From positions 156,911 to 220,910 of the forward strand of contig JAKVCV010000013.1 in the NCBI GenBank assembly GCA_022448945.1: a stretch of DNA of 64,000 nt. The letters run 5' to 3'. Positions within the stretch are counted from its first letter, which is position 1, and every line of letters starts with the position of its first letter. The notes under the pieces are model-generated. The model made no database searches, was not told where the DNA came from, and saw only the letters and a list, made by a program, of their open reading frames with translations. The stretch is from Saprospiraceae bacterium (GTDB taxonomy: Bacteria; Bacteroidota; Bacteroidia; Chitinophagales; Saprospiraceae). This document shows, piece after piece, positions 29,922 to 40,252 of this stretch. The translations under genes and the position numbers were made by a program.

Positions 29922-32900
29922 TTAATCTAAATCATGTGCAGAACTGGCTTTGTTCTTAAAGCTACTATATTCACTTGGTGAGGAAATTATAACTTCAAAA
30001 TGAGTCCCATTCGAGGATTTTATTTTACGATCCTTAGGTTTTAAAGACGAAATAGCATTATTATAATCAGGATTTGATGAAACAGTTTTTAAGAAACCAC
30101 TTTGGTAAGAGAAAAAGTACCAATCTCCATTTGGAGAAACAATGAAGAATGTCAAAGCATCACCTCTAGTAGGGTCATTTAAAATTTCAAGATGTCCTCT
30201 TACCACTTGTCCAATATGCTTGCCAGCAATGTTAGCCAATTGCATACTATGTCCCTGAGTGATAAAGGACTGAGTTTTGGGACTCCACATCAATTCGTTA
30301 TTAATAAAAAAGAAAGTATGTTTAAAGCCATGAGGTAAATGCATGTGTTCATCATCAGTTACTTTCTTCCACATTTTTTCAAATTTATGTTCATCGGTAA
30401 TAAAACTTTTCATATGCTGATGTAATTTTTCATTTTTTACACTTGCATATAATATTTTTTCTTCTAATTCAGGGTTGCTATGTAAATCTGAAACGATAAT
30501 ATCTCTAAGAACTTGTGGAATATAAAAGTCAAGATTCATACTAGTTTCAAAAAGATATTCAGAATCTTTATTCAGAAAAAAAGAAAAATCGCCAACTACA
30601 TCTACTAGCACAGGAGGTGAATTTTCTGAATTGAACCCTGTATTGAAATCAAAATGCCCTGAGGCAGTTACTTTGCCATCTTTTTCTGAAACAGTAAATA
30701 AATTACCGACTTCTGCATTACCTGAAACTCGGGCAGAGTCTCCAAAGTAATGCATTTCACTTTTGCTGTCATATTTAACTAAGCCGATTGTAGAAAAGAT
30801 ACTTCGATCAGTAGGATTAGTCTTGGGGGTTAAAATTGCAGGATATAAAAGCATGGTGTCTAAATCGAGGAACAGCCCTACATGCATTTCTTCTCCTTGG
30901 GGATTTTTAGGTTTGTTAAATTCAATTAATACATCATTTTTATTGATCTTAGAATCGATTTCAAACCATTCTGTTGTAGGAATAACAGAAGATGACATTT
31001 TAGCATAGCCCTGGAAAGTGAGCATTTCAAAATTTGCAATTAGGTTAACATTCCCTTTGAACTTTGTTCTTTTATCAAGGAAGAAATTAGAGGAGTCACT
31101 TACAGAGCCATTTCCAATTGTAATAGATTGATTTTCACTTTTTTGAATAGAAATGTTATCTAATAAAATTTGCTGATCTTTAAATCCATCAATATTAAAC
31201 TCCAGCAATCCTTCTGCTGTATAATTATTTCTATTCAATACATTAATAGTAGCCTCATGAATGGTATGTATTTGATTTATAGTATCTGCAATTATAGTCG
31301 ATTCAAATAATGTTTGCATATGAGACCCTTGGTCAATTTCAATATGTTTATCTTTTGGATATATAAAAGCGTCAGCTATACGAATAAATTCTACTCCATC
31401 AATTTTAAGCATACCAGTATTAAGATCAAAATCTGCTCTTTCACCTAAAAACACTAAAGAGTCCTGATTTTCTGCAGCAAGAAAGAAACCTGTTTTACCA
31501 TCTTCAGCATTCATAAATATGTGGTTAGTGGACATATCCCAGTGAAATTGATTAAGTGTAGTTTCATAACTATTGTAGGGCAAGTCAGTCGCAATATCCT
31601 CTTCCTTAGCTATGAAATCACCGATTTGGTTTAACAAATCAATTTTTGCCTCTACATTATCATTTTCGAAAGCAAATTCAATATCGCCAGAAGATTTTAT
31701 TTTCAAAGCAGTAGATTTTGAATTAATCGTGTGTGTCCCAAATTGAAAATTACCACCTTCATTTGAAGATAATGTAGCACCATTCCAATCAATAATCCCT
31801 TCGCCTAAAAGTCCTTTGGGTGTAAGGAATAAAGATCCATTAAGGTTAAAATTGGTTGAATCAAATAACTCAAATGGTATACTATCTATAATTGACTCAA
31901 TGTACATACTGTCTTTATAAGGAATCCAATCAATTGTAACTTTTTCACCTTTTACTTTAGGAAATTCAACTTCGTTATAAATACCAGCATTTAAGTTGAA
32001 GCTATCTACACTTTCTACACGTAGCTGTTTTGGCATGAATTCAATATATTCAGATTCAATTGAAACATCGAGATAATCAATTTTGCCGCTACCTAAAAGG
32101 CCTTCATTACTAAGTCCAATAACACCTTTGAATTGACCTTTACCCTTTTTATCTTCCTTGATATATATTGGGTTGGGGTCATTTCCTCTGGTTTCTGTTT
32201 CAAATCCAAGAGAAAGGTCATGATACATAACTTTTAGTTCTTCGGTTATTGGTTCAAAAATATCTGAAGCATATAATTTACCGTTAAAAACGAGTTGTTC
32301 TGGCACCAAATCATCAAGACCATCAAGCATAAAGGGCTCCATTTCATAATAAAAACTGTCTCGAGGATAGACATTTTTACCAAGACGATTTTGCCGATCA
32401 TAATATACTCTTGCATTACTGGTTAGCTCAAAAGAGGGATAAATAGGATCACTAATCATACGTCCTGATTTATTACTTGGAACATCAATAAGTAGTAATC
32501 CTGAGCCACCTTCAATTACACTATTAATATGTTCTTTTTCATTACTTAGGAAGTTGTTGGCATTAATGGCTCTTTCGGGTTTAGGCCTACCTGCTAGTAA
32601 TCCAGCATCTGGACCATGACGCGCACGTTTAAATATAAACATATCTATAAAGTTGATACTGTCCATTTCTACGTGAAAAATGTCATAGATAAAATGGAAG
32701 TTCGAGCCAGTGAAATTACAGAAACCACCAGACAAGATGCCATTGAAATCCATATTACGATCCTTTTTCATGATTACATTTCCATTAAAAGGTCTGGCAA
32801 TCACATTTTGTGAATCGCTTAGTATAAATTCTTGTACACCAAATGTTTTAATGGTACCTTCTTTCATGTTAAGGATTCCATTTGCTGATTCTTTGTTGTG

Positions 32901-34964
32901 ATAAGATGGAACAGATTTTATTTTGATTTTATCAAAGTCATGATCTCTCTTTTTTGTGTTTACAGAAGCTGCATAATGAAAAAGTTTATCTCTAAGTGTA
33001 ACAGTTTTATTTTCTTTATTGTATAAGACAAAACCATCTTTTACTAATTCTAAGAATAAAGGCAAAGAACTTTTAGCATCAAAGGATGGGTTTGGAACTA
33101 CAGAAAAAAGGTTATATACATCCATGATCCCAAATTTAAAGATCTTTGGAAATCCTTTTTCAAATTCTCGATAGCTTTGATCATTATGAATAACCTTAAA
33201 ATTTGGATTTTTACTTGCTTTTTCAATTTCAATTGATGTAAGAATAGTAATTTTTTCCATTCGCTTATCAAGAAGAGCAGCCAATTCCCTAGCGTGAATT
33301 ACACGAGGTCCGGTTTCGATTAGTTCTACAGTTTCAGGTATAATTTCATCTACCTCATCAGAAGGTGGCCATTCTCCAATTTCCATTAAAAAAGCAGTGT
33401 CAATTGGAACATCTTCTTCAGGATCTGTATCCACTAAAGGCACGCCGAATTCATCACAAAATTCTGGATAAAATTCACAATAATCTGAATCCGTTGTAGG
33501 AGAATCGTCCCAGTTTTCGTTCTCAGAACTTCTGGAATCAAGCAATTCTTCAGATTCAGATAATTTGGTGGAATAAACAGCAAATTTAATAAGAGGGTTT
33601 ATTGAGATTATATTTTGGTATTTTTCTAATAGCATATGGTCAAAATAGTTTTTTGATGCCATTTCTAACTCATTATTATTGTCACCTAGAACAAGTTCAT
33701 CAGAATCTATTAACCAACTTAAAGCAATCACGGTCAAATCCATTTCCTGTAGAGAATTGGTAAATGGCACCCTGGATGTATTAGTGTTGCCTCTCGTAAG
33801 ATTTACCTTTCGATTTACGATATCATATATAAATTGGATATTTGGATGAAAAATAGAATCTAATGAACCATTTTCATTATGAATATATAGTGAAACTTTC
33901 GCTTCAGAAGAAAGTACTTTCTCTCCTTTAATAATATCAAAATTTGTAGATTCTGCTTTTAAAATTGTTTGATCTTTATTGTTTTTGACATATACAGTAG
34001 ACAATCCTTTATCATCACCATATCCTTTGATAGTTGCTCCTGTCATCCTGAATCCACCAATAAAACTAACACCTTCACCAATATCATCCATAGCTAATTT
34101 TCTTGAATTGGAAATAAATATTGGATATCCTAGCTTTTTAACTGAACGTACTGTTGCAATGTCTTTTAGAATGCCATTTATTGGTTTTGAAAAGATAGAA
34201 TTATAATGTAGTGTTGCTTGATTACATGTATAAAAAGTCGATTTTGTATGAATAGTGAACGTATTCAGACTCGCGTAAGCATTTGTGGCACCTTTGGCCG
34301 TCCAATTTACTTGACCTTTATATCCTTTCCATTTATATTCTAGCGGATAATAAATCCCTTTTACATCAAAAATTTCAAGTGAATCTTTTTTGTGAAAGCA
34401 AAGAAGATTTGTATTCTCATATATGATTGATAAAGATCCTTCAGAGTATTTTATTTCGAAATCTTTACTATCAGCTTTCCATTTGTGACTTCCTTTTGAA
34501 ATATCATATAGGTGGCCTGTATTCCAGAATTCATGAAAGAATTTTAAGTAAAGCTCAAATTCATCTAATTTTCCTTGAGGAAGAGATTGAAGTAATTGTT
34601 TAGATATTGAAATCCAATTATTAAAATGTTTGGAAGATAAACCAATATCATCAGAAAAAATATTGATAGTGGCAATCAAATGTTTAAAGAAATTATAACG
34701 CTTCATTTTATGATTAATCATTTCATTGCCTAACTCAACCAACCCGTTATAATGTTCTGTAGTCCATTTGTTTGCATTCTGATTTTCTTTCCAAATATTC
34801 ATTATATCTTCACAATCTTTACGCTTTTGGACCAACATTACAGCTTCCATATACTTATAACAAGCATCAGGTGAATTGGGAATAGAATCAATTTTATCTT
34901 GAGTATAACCAACTGAAATAGTCAATAATAAAGCGCAAAGTATAGAAAATAAATATTTAGTCAT
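29922..34964 (-). CDS. Very large exported protein of unknown function with repeated beta-type segments
   Basis: Signal peptide MTKYLFSILCALLLTISVGYTQ; 1680-codon uninterrupted ORF with recurring GLLGxGxIxx segments. Confidence 0.7.
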   Translation of the reverse strand: MTKYLFSILCALLLTISVGYTQDKIDSIPNSPDACYKYMEAVMLVQKRKDCEDIMNIWKENQNANKWTTEHYNGLVELGNEMINHKMKRYNFFKHLIATINIFSDDIGLSSKHFNNWISISKQLLQSLPQGKLDEFELYLKFFHEFWNTGHLYDISKGSHKWKADSKDFEIKYSEGSLSIIYENTNLLCFHKKDSLEIFDVKGIYYPLEYKWKGYKGQVNWTAKGATNAYASLNTFTIHTKSTFYTCNQATLHYNSIFSKPINGILKDIATVRSVKKLGYPIFISNSRKLAMDDIGEGVSFIGGFRMTGATIKGYGDDKGLSTVYVKNNKDQTILKAESTNFDIIKGEKVLSSEAKVSLYIHNENGSLDSIFHPNIQFIYDIVNRKVNLTRGNTNTSRVPFTNSLQEMDLTVIALSWLIDSDELVLGDNNNELEMASKNYFDHMLLEKYQNIISINPLIKFAVYSTKLSESEELLDSRSSENENWDDSPTTDSDYCEFYPEFCDEFGVPLVDTDPEEDVPIDTAFLMEIGEWPPSDEVDEIIPETVELIETGPRVIHARELAALLDKRMEKITILTSIEIEKASKNPNFKVIHNDQSYREFEKGFPKIFKFGIMDVYNLFSVVPNPSFDAKSSLPLFLELVKDGFVLYNKENKTVTLRDKLFHYAASVNTKKRDHDFDKIKIKSVPSYHNKESANGILNMKEGTIKTFGVQEFILSDSQNVIARPFNGNVIMKKDRNMDFNGILSGGFCNFTGSNFHFIYDIFHVEMDSINFIDMFIFKRARHGPDAGLLAGRPKPERAINANNFLSNEKEHINSVIEGGSGLLLIDVPSNKSGRMISDPIYPSFELTSNARVYYDRQNRLGKNVYPRDSFYYEMEPFMLDGLDDLVPEQLVFNGKLYASDIFEPITEELKVMYHDLSLGFETETRGNDPNPIYIKEDKKGKGQFKGVIGLSNEGLLGSGKIDYLDVSIESEYIEFMPKQLRVESVDSFNLNAGIYNEVEFPKVKGEKVTIDWIPYKDSMYIESIIDSIPFELFDSTNFNLNGSLFLTPKGLLGEGIIDWNGATLSSNEGGNFQFGTHTINSKSTALKIKSSGDIEFAFENDNVEAKIDLLNQIGDFIAKEEDIATDLPYNSYETTLNQFHWDMSTNHIFMNAEDGKTGFFLAAENQDSLVFLGERADFDLNTGMLKIDGVEFIRIADAFIYPKDKHIEIDQGSHMQTLFESTIIADTINQIHTIHEATINVLNRNNYTAEGLLEFNIDGFKDQQILLDNISIQKSENQSITIGNGSVSDSSNFFLDKRTKFKGNVNLIANFEMLTFQGYAKMSSSVIPTTEWFEIDSKINKNDVLIEFNKPKNPQGEEMHVGLFLDLDTMLLYPAILTPKTNPTDRSIFSTIGLVKYDSKSEMHYFGDSARVSGNAEVGNLFTVSEKDGKVTASGHFDFNTGFNSENSPPVLVDVVGDFSFFLNKDSEYLFETSMNLDFYIPQVLRDIIVSDLHSNPELEEKILYASVKNEKLHQHMKSFITDEHKFEKMWKKVTDDEHMHLPHGFKHTFFFINNELMWSPKTQSFITQGHSMQLANIAGKHIGQVVRGHLEILNDPTRGDALTFFIVSPNGDWYFFSYQSGFLKTVSSNPDYNNAISSLKPKDRKIKSSNGTHFEVIISSPSEYSSFKNKASSAHDLD

Positions 34965-35134
34965 AATTGTGTTTTTAGTCTCAGCCTATTTTTATAAGAA
35001 CGCAATGATTTAGATTTCAGAATTAAAAAAGTAAATCCAAAACTCTATTGATATTATATGTAAAGTTAAAGTTAATAAAACTATAATCTAAAATAAAAAA
35101 CGAAGTCAAAAGGATAATGGATAGAATATTAGCT

Positions 35135-35959
35135 TTATGAAAACAATAAACAGTTCCATTTATCTTTTTGCGTTTTTAAATTTACTGAAAGCCCATGTTT
35201 ATTTGCCGCTGCTATTATTAGTTCAACATCTGAATTTAAAAAACCTGATGCAAGCAAGTAACCCCCTTTAATTAAACGCATTGACATTTCTTCCATTGTA
35301 TTTAAAATAACATTTCTATTAATATTTGCTAATATAAAATCGTACTTCTGAAAAGGAGCAGCTTCGATTTTACCACAATAAACATGTATAGCATTAGATG
35401 AATTGTTAATGTCAATATTCTCTAATGTGTTTTCATATGCCCATTTATCAATATCAATTGCAGTTAGTTTTAACGCTCCAAGTTTATGAGCTAAAATTGC
35501 TAAGACTCCAGTTCCACATCCATAATCCAAAACAGATTTTTGATTAAATTTTAGCTTTTCCATTTGTTTAATCATCATATATGTAGTTGCATGGTGTCCT
35601 GTCCCAAAAGACATTTTTGGAGTTACAACAATTTCATGTTTTACCTTTAATATTGGTTTATGAAAAGTAGCTCTAACTGCACAAAACTCATCAACGAAAA
35701 CAGGTTCATAGTCAGATTCCCATTTTTTATTCCAATTTTGATTAACGATCAGTTGTTTTTCAATTTTTAAATTATATTTAACAATCAAACTTTCGAATTT
35801 TGTTTTTGATTGATCACAAAAGTTTTTTTCAGCAATATATGCTATGAGCAATTCTTCTTCCTCAATAAAACCATTAAATTGAAAATCCGATAGATGCGCA
35901 ATAATGATATCATTAGAGATGTCCTCGGGAGCTTGTATTGTTAGTTTTAAATAATTCAT
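35135..35959 (-). CDS. prmA: Ribosomal protein L11 methyltransferase
   Basis: PKMSFGTGHHATTYMMIKQME, VLDYGCGTGVLAILAHKLGA, ILANINRNVI. Confidence 0.92.
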   Translation of the reverse strand: MNYLKLTIQAPEDISNDIIIAHLSDFQFNGFIEEEELLIAYIAEKNFCDQSKTKFESLIVKYNLKIEKQLIVNQNWNKKWESDYEPVFVDEFCAVRATFHKPILKVKHEIVVTPKMSFGTGHHATTYMMIKQMEKLKFNQKSVLDYGCGTGVLAILAHKLGALKLTAIDIDKWAYENTLENIDINNSSNAIHVYCGKIEAAPFQKYDFILANINRNVILNTMEEMSMRLIKGGYLLASGFLNSDVELIIAAANKHGLSVNLKTQKDKWNCLLFS

Positions 35960-36191
35960 AATTATTTTCTATCAAAAAGTATATAATTTAAGTCTTGTGT
36001 TAAAAGTACTAAAACAAAGTGAACTGACAGGACCAATTCGTTTTGTTTTTTTAGATCATATTTGATATTGTATGTTGTTTATTTTTTTATTAAGATAATA
36101 TAATAGGTCGTATACTAAGAGATTTTCTAATAATAGTTCATTTTAGTTTCTAAAGTATTTTTTTCAAATCCAGACATTTTTTCCTTAAAAG

Positions 36192-36223
36192 TTTGGATGA
36201 GCTAAAAAAGGATTTTATATTTA
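36192..36223 (+). promoter_or_regulatory. Bacteroidota-type promoter for the SRP RNA
   Basis: TTTG (36192-36195), 20-nt spacer, TATATTTA (36216-36223), about 5 nt before the predicted RNA 5' end. Confidence 0.65.
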
Positions 36224-36228
36224 CATTC

Positions 36229-36322
36229 GGAGTTGGAGATATATGGCAAGCTCCTGCTTAATCCCCCAGGTGTGAAAGCAAGCAAGGGTCGGCAGTCGTA
36301 GCAGCTGGTATGTTTCTGCTCC
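36229..36322 (+). ncRNA. ffs: Small signal recognition particle RNA (4.5S type)
   Basis: Apical-domain-like CCCCCAGGTGTGAAAGCAAGCAAGGGTCGGCAGTCGTAGCAGCTGG; terminal GGAG...CTCC pairing; followed by T-rich CCTTTTTCTTTT. Confidence 0.8.
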
Positions 36323-36882
36323 TTTTTCTTTTCTAATATTTACTTCCAAATAATATATTAAGGCTCTTAATTAGAATTTAACTTTACCAAGTTAAACGTT
36401 ATCTTTCTGTATACTTAATTTTATGCAAAAGCCTTTAGCATTTTATTCGTTTTTCACTAACTTTTAATTATTTCGGATCTGTAATTAATTCTTTATTAGT
36501 CTATTAAAAAAATCTATTAAAAATTAATATTAGCTATAAACTTATAAGAATATCCAAGTCTTTTAATCTTTTTAATATCTAAATTTTCTTTTTTTTTAAA
36601 AATAATTTATATATTTAGTGTGATATTTACTAACTATTCCCATTAGTGTGTTTCAATAAAAACTTAAAAATACATTAATTACCTAATTAATACATTTACA
36701 ACCCCCTAATTAAAAACCTTGCCTTTATAAAAAGGCAATCAAAGCCAAATTTATAAATTTTAAAGTTTCATGTACGGATTAAGTACACGACAAACTGATG
36801 GTATAATTAAACCTACTGGTATACTTATATTATGTCTTTTGTCTTTGATACTATTCTATGATTATAATAAAAACTAAACACG

Positions 36883-38712
36883 ATGTATATAAAACCCTTA
36901 AGATTAGGATTTGATGTTACATTACTTTTGCCCTTTTTGCTTTCTAGTACATTTTTATTTTCTCAAAGAGTTTCTAATGATGGAGCGCATATAGGCATAA
37001 GTACAGGTACGCATTTTATTGTAGATGATGCTAATTTAGATAACTCTAGTAATATTAAAAATGAAGGAAATATATGGGTTACTCAAACTGGTACCATAAA
37101 TAATTTTGGTTCAATAGAAGGCTTGCTTACATTAACAGGAAATGTTGCTAAGTCTGTGAACCTTGGAAATCTTGAATCTTTAGAATTAGCTAACTCAGGT
37201 ACTGTAACCGTAACTTCAGATTGCTCTGTATCAAAATTATTGCGTTTGTCAAGTGGTGTTTTAGAAAGTAATGGCTATGATTTCATTTTATCTTCTGACA
37301 GCAACGTTACATGTTTAGTACATAATAATGGCGGTTCGACTTCAGGTGATTTTATTTGTCAACGATATACTACGGGAACTGGTAGCCATTTTATTTCTTC
37401 GCCTACAACCAATGCCACTGTACAAGAGTTAGATGATGATATAAAATATTTTTTGATATACCCCTCTACTAAAGGTTATTTTTATGATGAAACAAGTACT
37501 ACTTATGGTTTCACATCTAGATGGGCTATGATTCCAGGATTGTCATTTCCAATGACACCAGGTGAAGGATATACATTTGTTTACGATGCAGATACAGGTC
37601 TTGTTCTTGATATTGATGGGCCACTAAATTCAGGTTTCATACAGTCTAATTTGACTTATACATTAAGTCAACCAATTCCAAATACAAATCTCCAAAGTCC
37701 TGAAGGATGGAATTTGATAGGCAATCCCTATCCTTCTCCAATTGATTTTGATAAAATGTCTCTTAATAAGCCGGCATCTATGCAAAACAGTTACTATCAT
37801 TGGGATGGGGTATCGGAACTTTATATATCATATGTCAATTCCATTAGTTCAGATACATTGTTTAATAATAATGTCGGTCCTTTTCAAAGTTTTTTTGTAA
37901 GAATTGACCCTAATAACCAGGTAAATGCCCAATATCAATTTACTGATGCTGTTCGTGTTACTGATCCAGATGAAGTTATAAGCCCTTTTTTAAAATTAAA
38001 TAGAAAATTATTTAGACTTAGAATAGAGGGTCAGGGATCATTTAATCATACCGTTGTTTACTTTGAGCCATCTGCTACAGCGTTGTTTGACTCTGATTAT
38101 GATGCTTATTATCTGAATTCTGGTCAGTCTAACCCCATTGAGTTTGCTAGTGTTACCCCTAATAATCTTGTAAGTATTAATGGGTTACCATTAAATTCGA
38201 GTATTTCTCAAACAACAATCCCACTCTATACATCAGTAGCAGTTGCTGGTACTTATGAAATTTCTCTAGAGGAATTCACCAATTTTGAAGTTGGTGAATT
38301 GGTGATATTAAATGATTTATTGTTATCGACAAGTCATGTGCTTAATAATAGTTCATATGTGTTTCAGGCTAGTCCAAATGATCCTACAAATCGTTTTGAA
38401 ATAAATGCGACTAATCCTAATGTTATTTTACCTGTTTCAGTATCATCAAATAATGTTAATTGCTCTAGCTTTTACCCAAATCCAACTACTGATTATGTCA
38501 ACTATAATTATTATAGTATCGATAATAAATCATTAACATTATCGGTTTCAGACATTTCAGGGATAACGATATATAAATCAAATTACAATGCTGTTTTTGG
38601 TACAAATAATATATTATTAGATTTTAAAAATTATCCATCTGGTAGCTATATAATCAATGTATCTGATGATAATAACCAGATTGTAGATAAACAAACAATA
38701 ATTAAAGAATAA
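36883..38712 (+). CDS. Secreted surface protein with T9SS C-terminal sorting domain
   Basis: WNLIGNPYPSPIDFDKM; C-terminal CSSFYPNPTTDYVNYNY...YPSGSYIINVSDDNNQIVDKQTIIKE. Confidence 0.82.
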   Translation: MYIKPLRLGFDVTLLLPFLLSSTFLFSQRVSNDGAHIGISTGTHFIVDDANLDNSSNIKNEGNIWVTQTGTINNFGSIEGLLTLTGNVAKSVNLGNLESLELANSGTVTVTSDCSVSKLLRLSSGVLESNGYDFILSSDSNVTCLVHNNGGSTSGDFICQRYTTGTGSHFISSPTTNATVQELDDDIKYFLIYPSTKGYFYDETSTTYGFTSRWAMIPGLSFPMTPGEGYTFVYDADTGLVLDIDGPLNSGFIQSNLTYTLSQPIPNTNLQSPEGWNLIGNPYPSPIDFDKMSLNKPASMQNSYYHWDGVSELYISYVNSISSDTLFNNNVGPFQSFFVRIDPNNQVNAQYQFTDAVRVTDPDEVISPFLKLNRKLFRLRIEGQGSFNHTVVYFEPSATALFDSDYDAYYLNSGQSNPIEFASVTPNNLVSINGLPLNSSISQTTIPLYTSVAVAGTYEISLEEFTNFEVGELVILNDLLLSTSHVLNNSSYVFQASPNDPTNRFEINATNPNVILPVSVSSNNVNCSSFYPNPTTDYVNYNYYSIDNKSLTLSVSDISGITIYKSNYNAVFGTNNILLDFKNYPSGSYIINVSDDNNQIVDKQTIIKE

Positions 38713-38828
38713 TAACATTTGTTTATATTCTAAGAAAAAATATGATTTTCGATTTAAAGATTTTATAAAATCAAAAATCATTTTAACGAAAAAATTACAT
38801 ACTATTTTATCAATTTAAAATTAAACCA

Positions 38829-40109
38829 ATGAAACTACTAACGCTAACTACTGTCTTGCTATATTTCTTTATAATTAGTTACTCATATGCGCAAGGTGTT
38901 ATAATTTCATCAAACAATACGAGTACAGTTAATTCTAATGCTATGTTAGAATTAGAATCTACACAAAAAGGATTGTTAATTAGCAGGATGACAGAATTGC
39001 AAAAGAATTCAATCTTTTCAGCTCCAGATCCTTCTGCAGAGGGGATGTTAATTTATCAAAATGATGGTTTAACAGGATTTTATTATTATGATGGAACCGC
39101 TTGGCAAAATGTAGGTGCAAATAATCAATCACTATCATTATCAGGCAATATTATTTCTATAACTGGTAATACTTCAACAGTAGATTTGAGTACTTATGTT
39201 AATGAAGGATTGGACAGGATTACCGAAAACTCTAAAGATGGTTGGCGTTTTATTGGTAATGATCCTGGTAATTATGGTGATATCGGAACTGAAGCAGTAG
39301 ATTTGAGTTTTTCTTCTCCCGCTTCTTCAATACAAGGGGCTACTGGAAACTATTCTATTGCCATGGGGAGGAATACCATTTCAAGTGGAAATAATTCTAC
39401 AGCAATGGGAAGAAATAGCGATGCCTCTGGAAACTATTCGACTGCAATGGGAAGAAATACTATTTCAAGTGGAAGTCATTCTACGGCAATGGGTAGGCAC
39501 ACAGTAGCTTCTGGTAGTTATTCTACATCTTTAGGTTATTATACTACAGCTAGTTCTGCCTACGAAACAGCTATTGGAGCATATAGTACTGATGTCATCC
39601 CATTCTCTAATTCTTCCCATGACCCTAATGATCGGTTATTAGTTGTTGGCAATGGTACTTCATTACAAAATAAAAGTGATGCTTTAGTTCTATTTAAAAA
39701 TGGGAACATGAGCTTGGCTGGAACTTTGACTCAAAGTTCTGATGCAAGACTGAAAAACACTATTAAACCTTTGGCTATGTCTCTTTCCAATATCATGAAA
39801 ATAGGAGGGTATTCTTATTACTGGAATGATAAACAAAAACGTGGAGATCAAAGACAGATTGGTGTATTAGCACAAGAAGTACAGGCTTTATATCCGGAAT
39901 TAGTTCGTAACGATGGAAATGGGAATTTAACTGTAAACTATTCAGGTCTTGTACCAGTACTGTTAGAAGCTACAAAAGAACAACAACAAATAATAAATAA
40001 CTTGCAACAAGAACTTAAAACAACAAAAAATACAACTCAATTATCAATCAATGATTTGAAAGATCAGTTAAAAGCGCTTACTATCCTTATTGAAGAAGGG
40101 GTGAGATAA
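38829..40109 (+). CDS. Adhesin-like protein with YadA-type head repeats and C-terminal S74 tail-fibre intramolecular chaperone domain
   Basis: Five 14-aa repeats of the STAMGRNTxSSGxx type; SDARLKNTIKPL...GVLAQEVQALYPELV (S74); C-terminal coiled coil. Confidence 0.85.
   Translation: MKLLTLTTVLLYFFIISYSYAQGVIISSNNTSTVNSNAMLELESTQKGLLISRMTELQKNSIFSAPDPSAEGMLIYQNDGLTGFYYYDGTAWQNVGANNQSLSLSGNIISITGNTSTVDLSTYVNEGLDRITENSKDGWRFIGNDPGNYGDIGTEAVDLSFSSPASSIQGATGNYSIAMGRNTISSGNNSTAMGRNSDASGNYSTAMGRNTISSGSHSTAMGRHTVASGSYSTSLGYYTTASSAYETAIGAYSTDVIPFSNSSHDPNDRLLVVGNGTSLQNKSDALVLFKNGNMSLAGTLTQSSDARLKNTIKPLAMSLSNIMKIGGYSYYWNDKQKRGDQRQIGVLAQEVQALYPELVRNDGNGNLTVNYSGLVPVLLEATKEQQQIINNLQQELKTTKNTTQLSINDLKDQLKALTILIEEGVR
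39345..39554 (+). repeat. Five tandem 42-nt (14-aa) YadA-head-like repeats within the S74 gene
   Basis: GNYSIAMGRNTISS/GNNSTAMGRNSDAS/GNYSTAMGRNTISS/GSHSTAMGRHTVAS/GSYSTSLGYYTTAS. Confidence 0.9.
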
Positions 40110-40252
40110 GAAAAATATTTAGCTTTTAATTTTTTATCTTAGATTTATATATACTATTTTCAATTTGTTAGTGCAAAGATGAAATTAAACCATGCTTTGT
40201 TTATGTTTGCTCAACACTTAAAGTAAGACTCGTTTATCTAGATAAAAAATAT

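Noticed and set aside
39345-39554. Regular 42-nt repeats considered as a CRISPR-like array
   Set aside because: No unique spacers; repeats are in frame and encode YadA-head units
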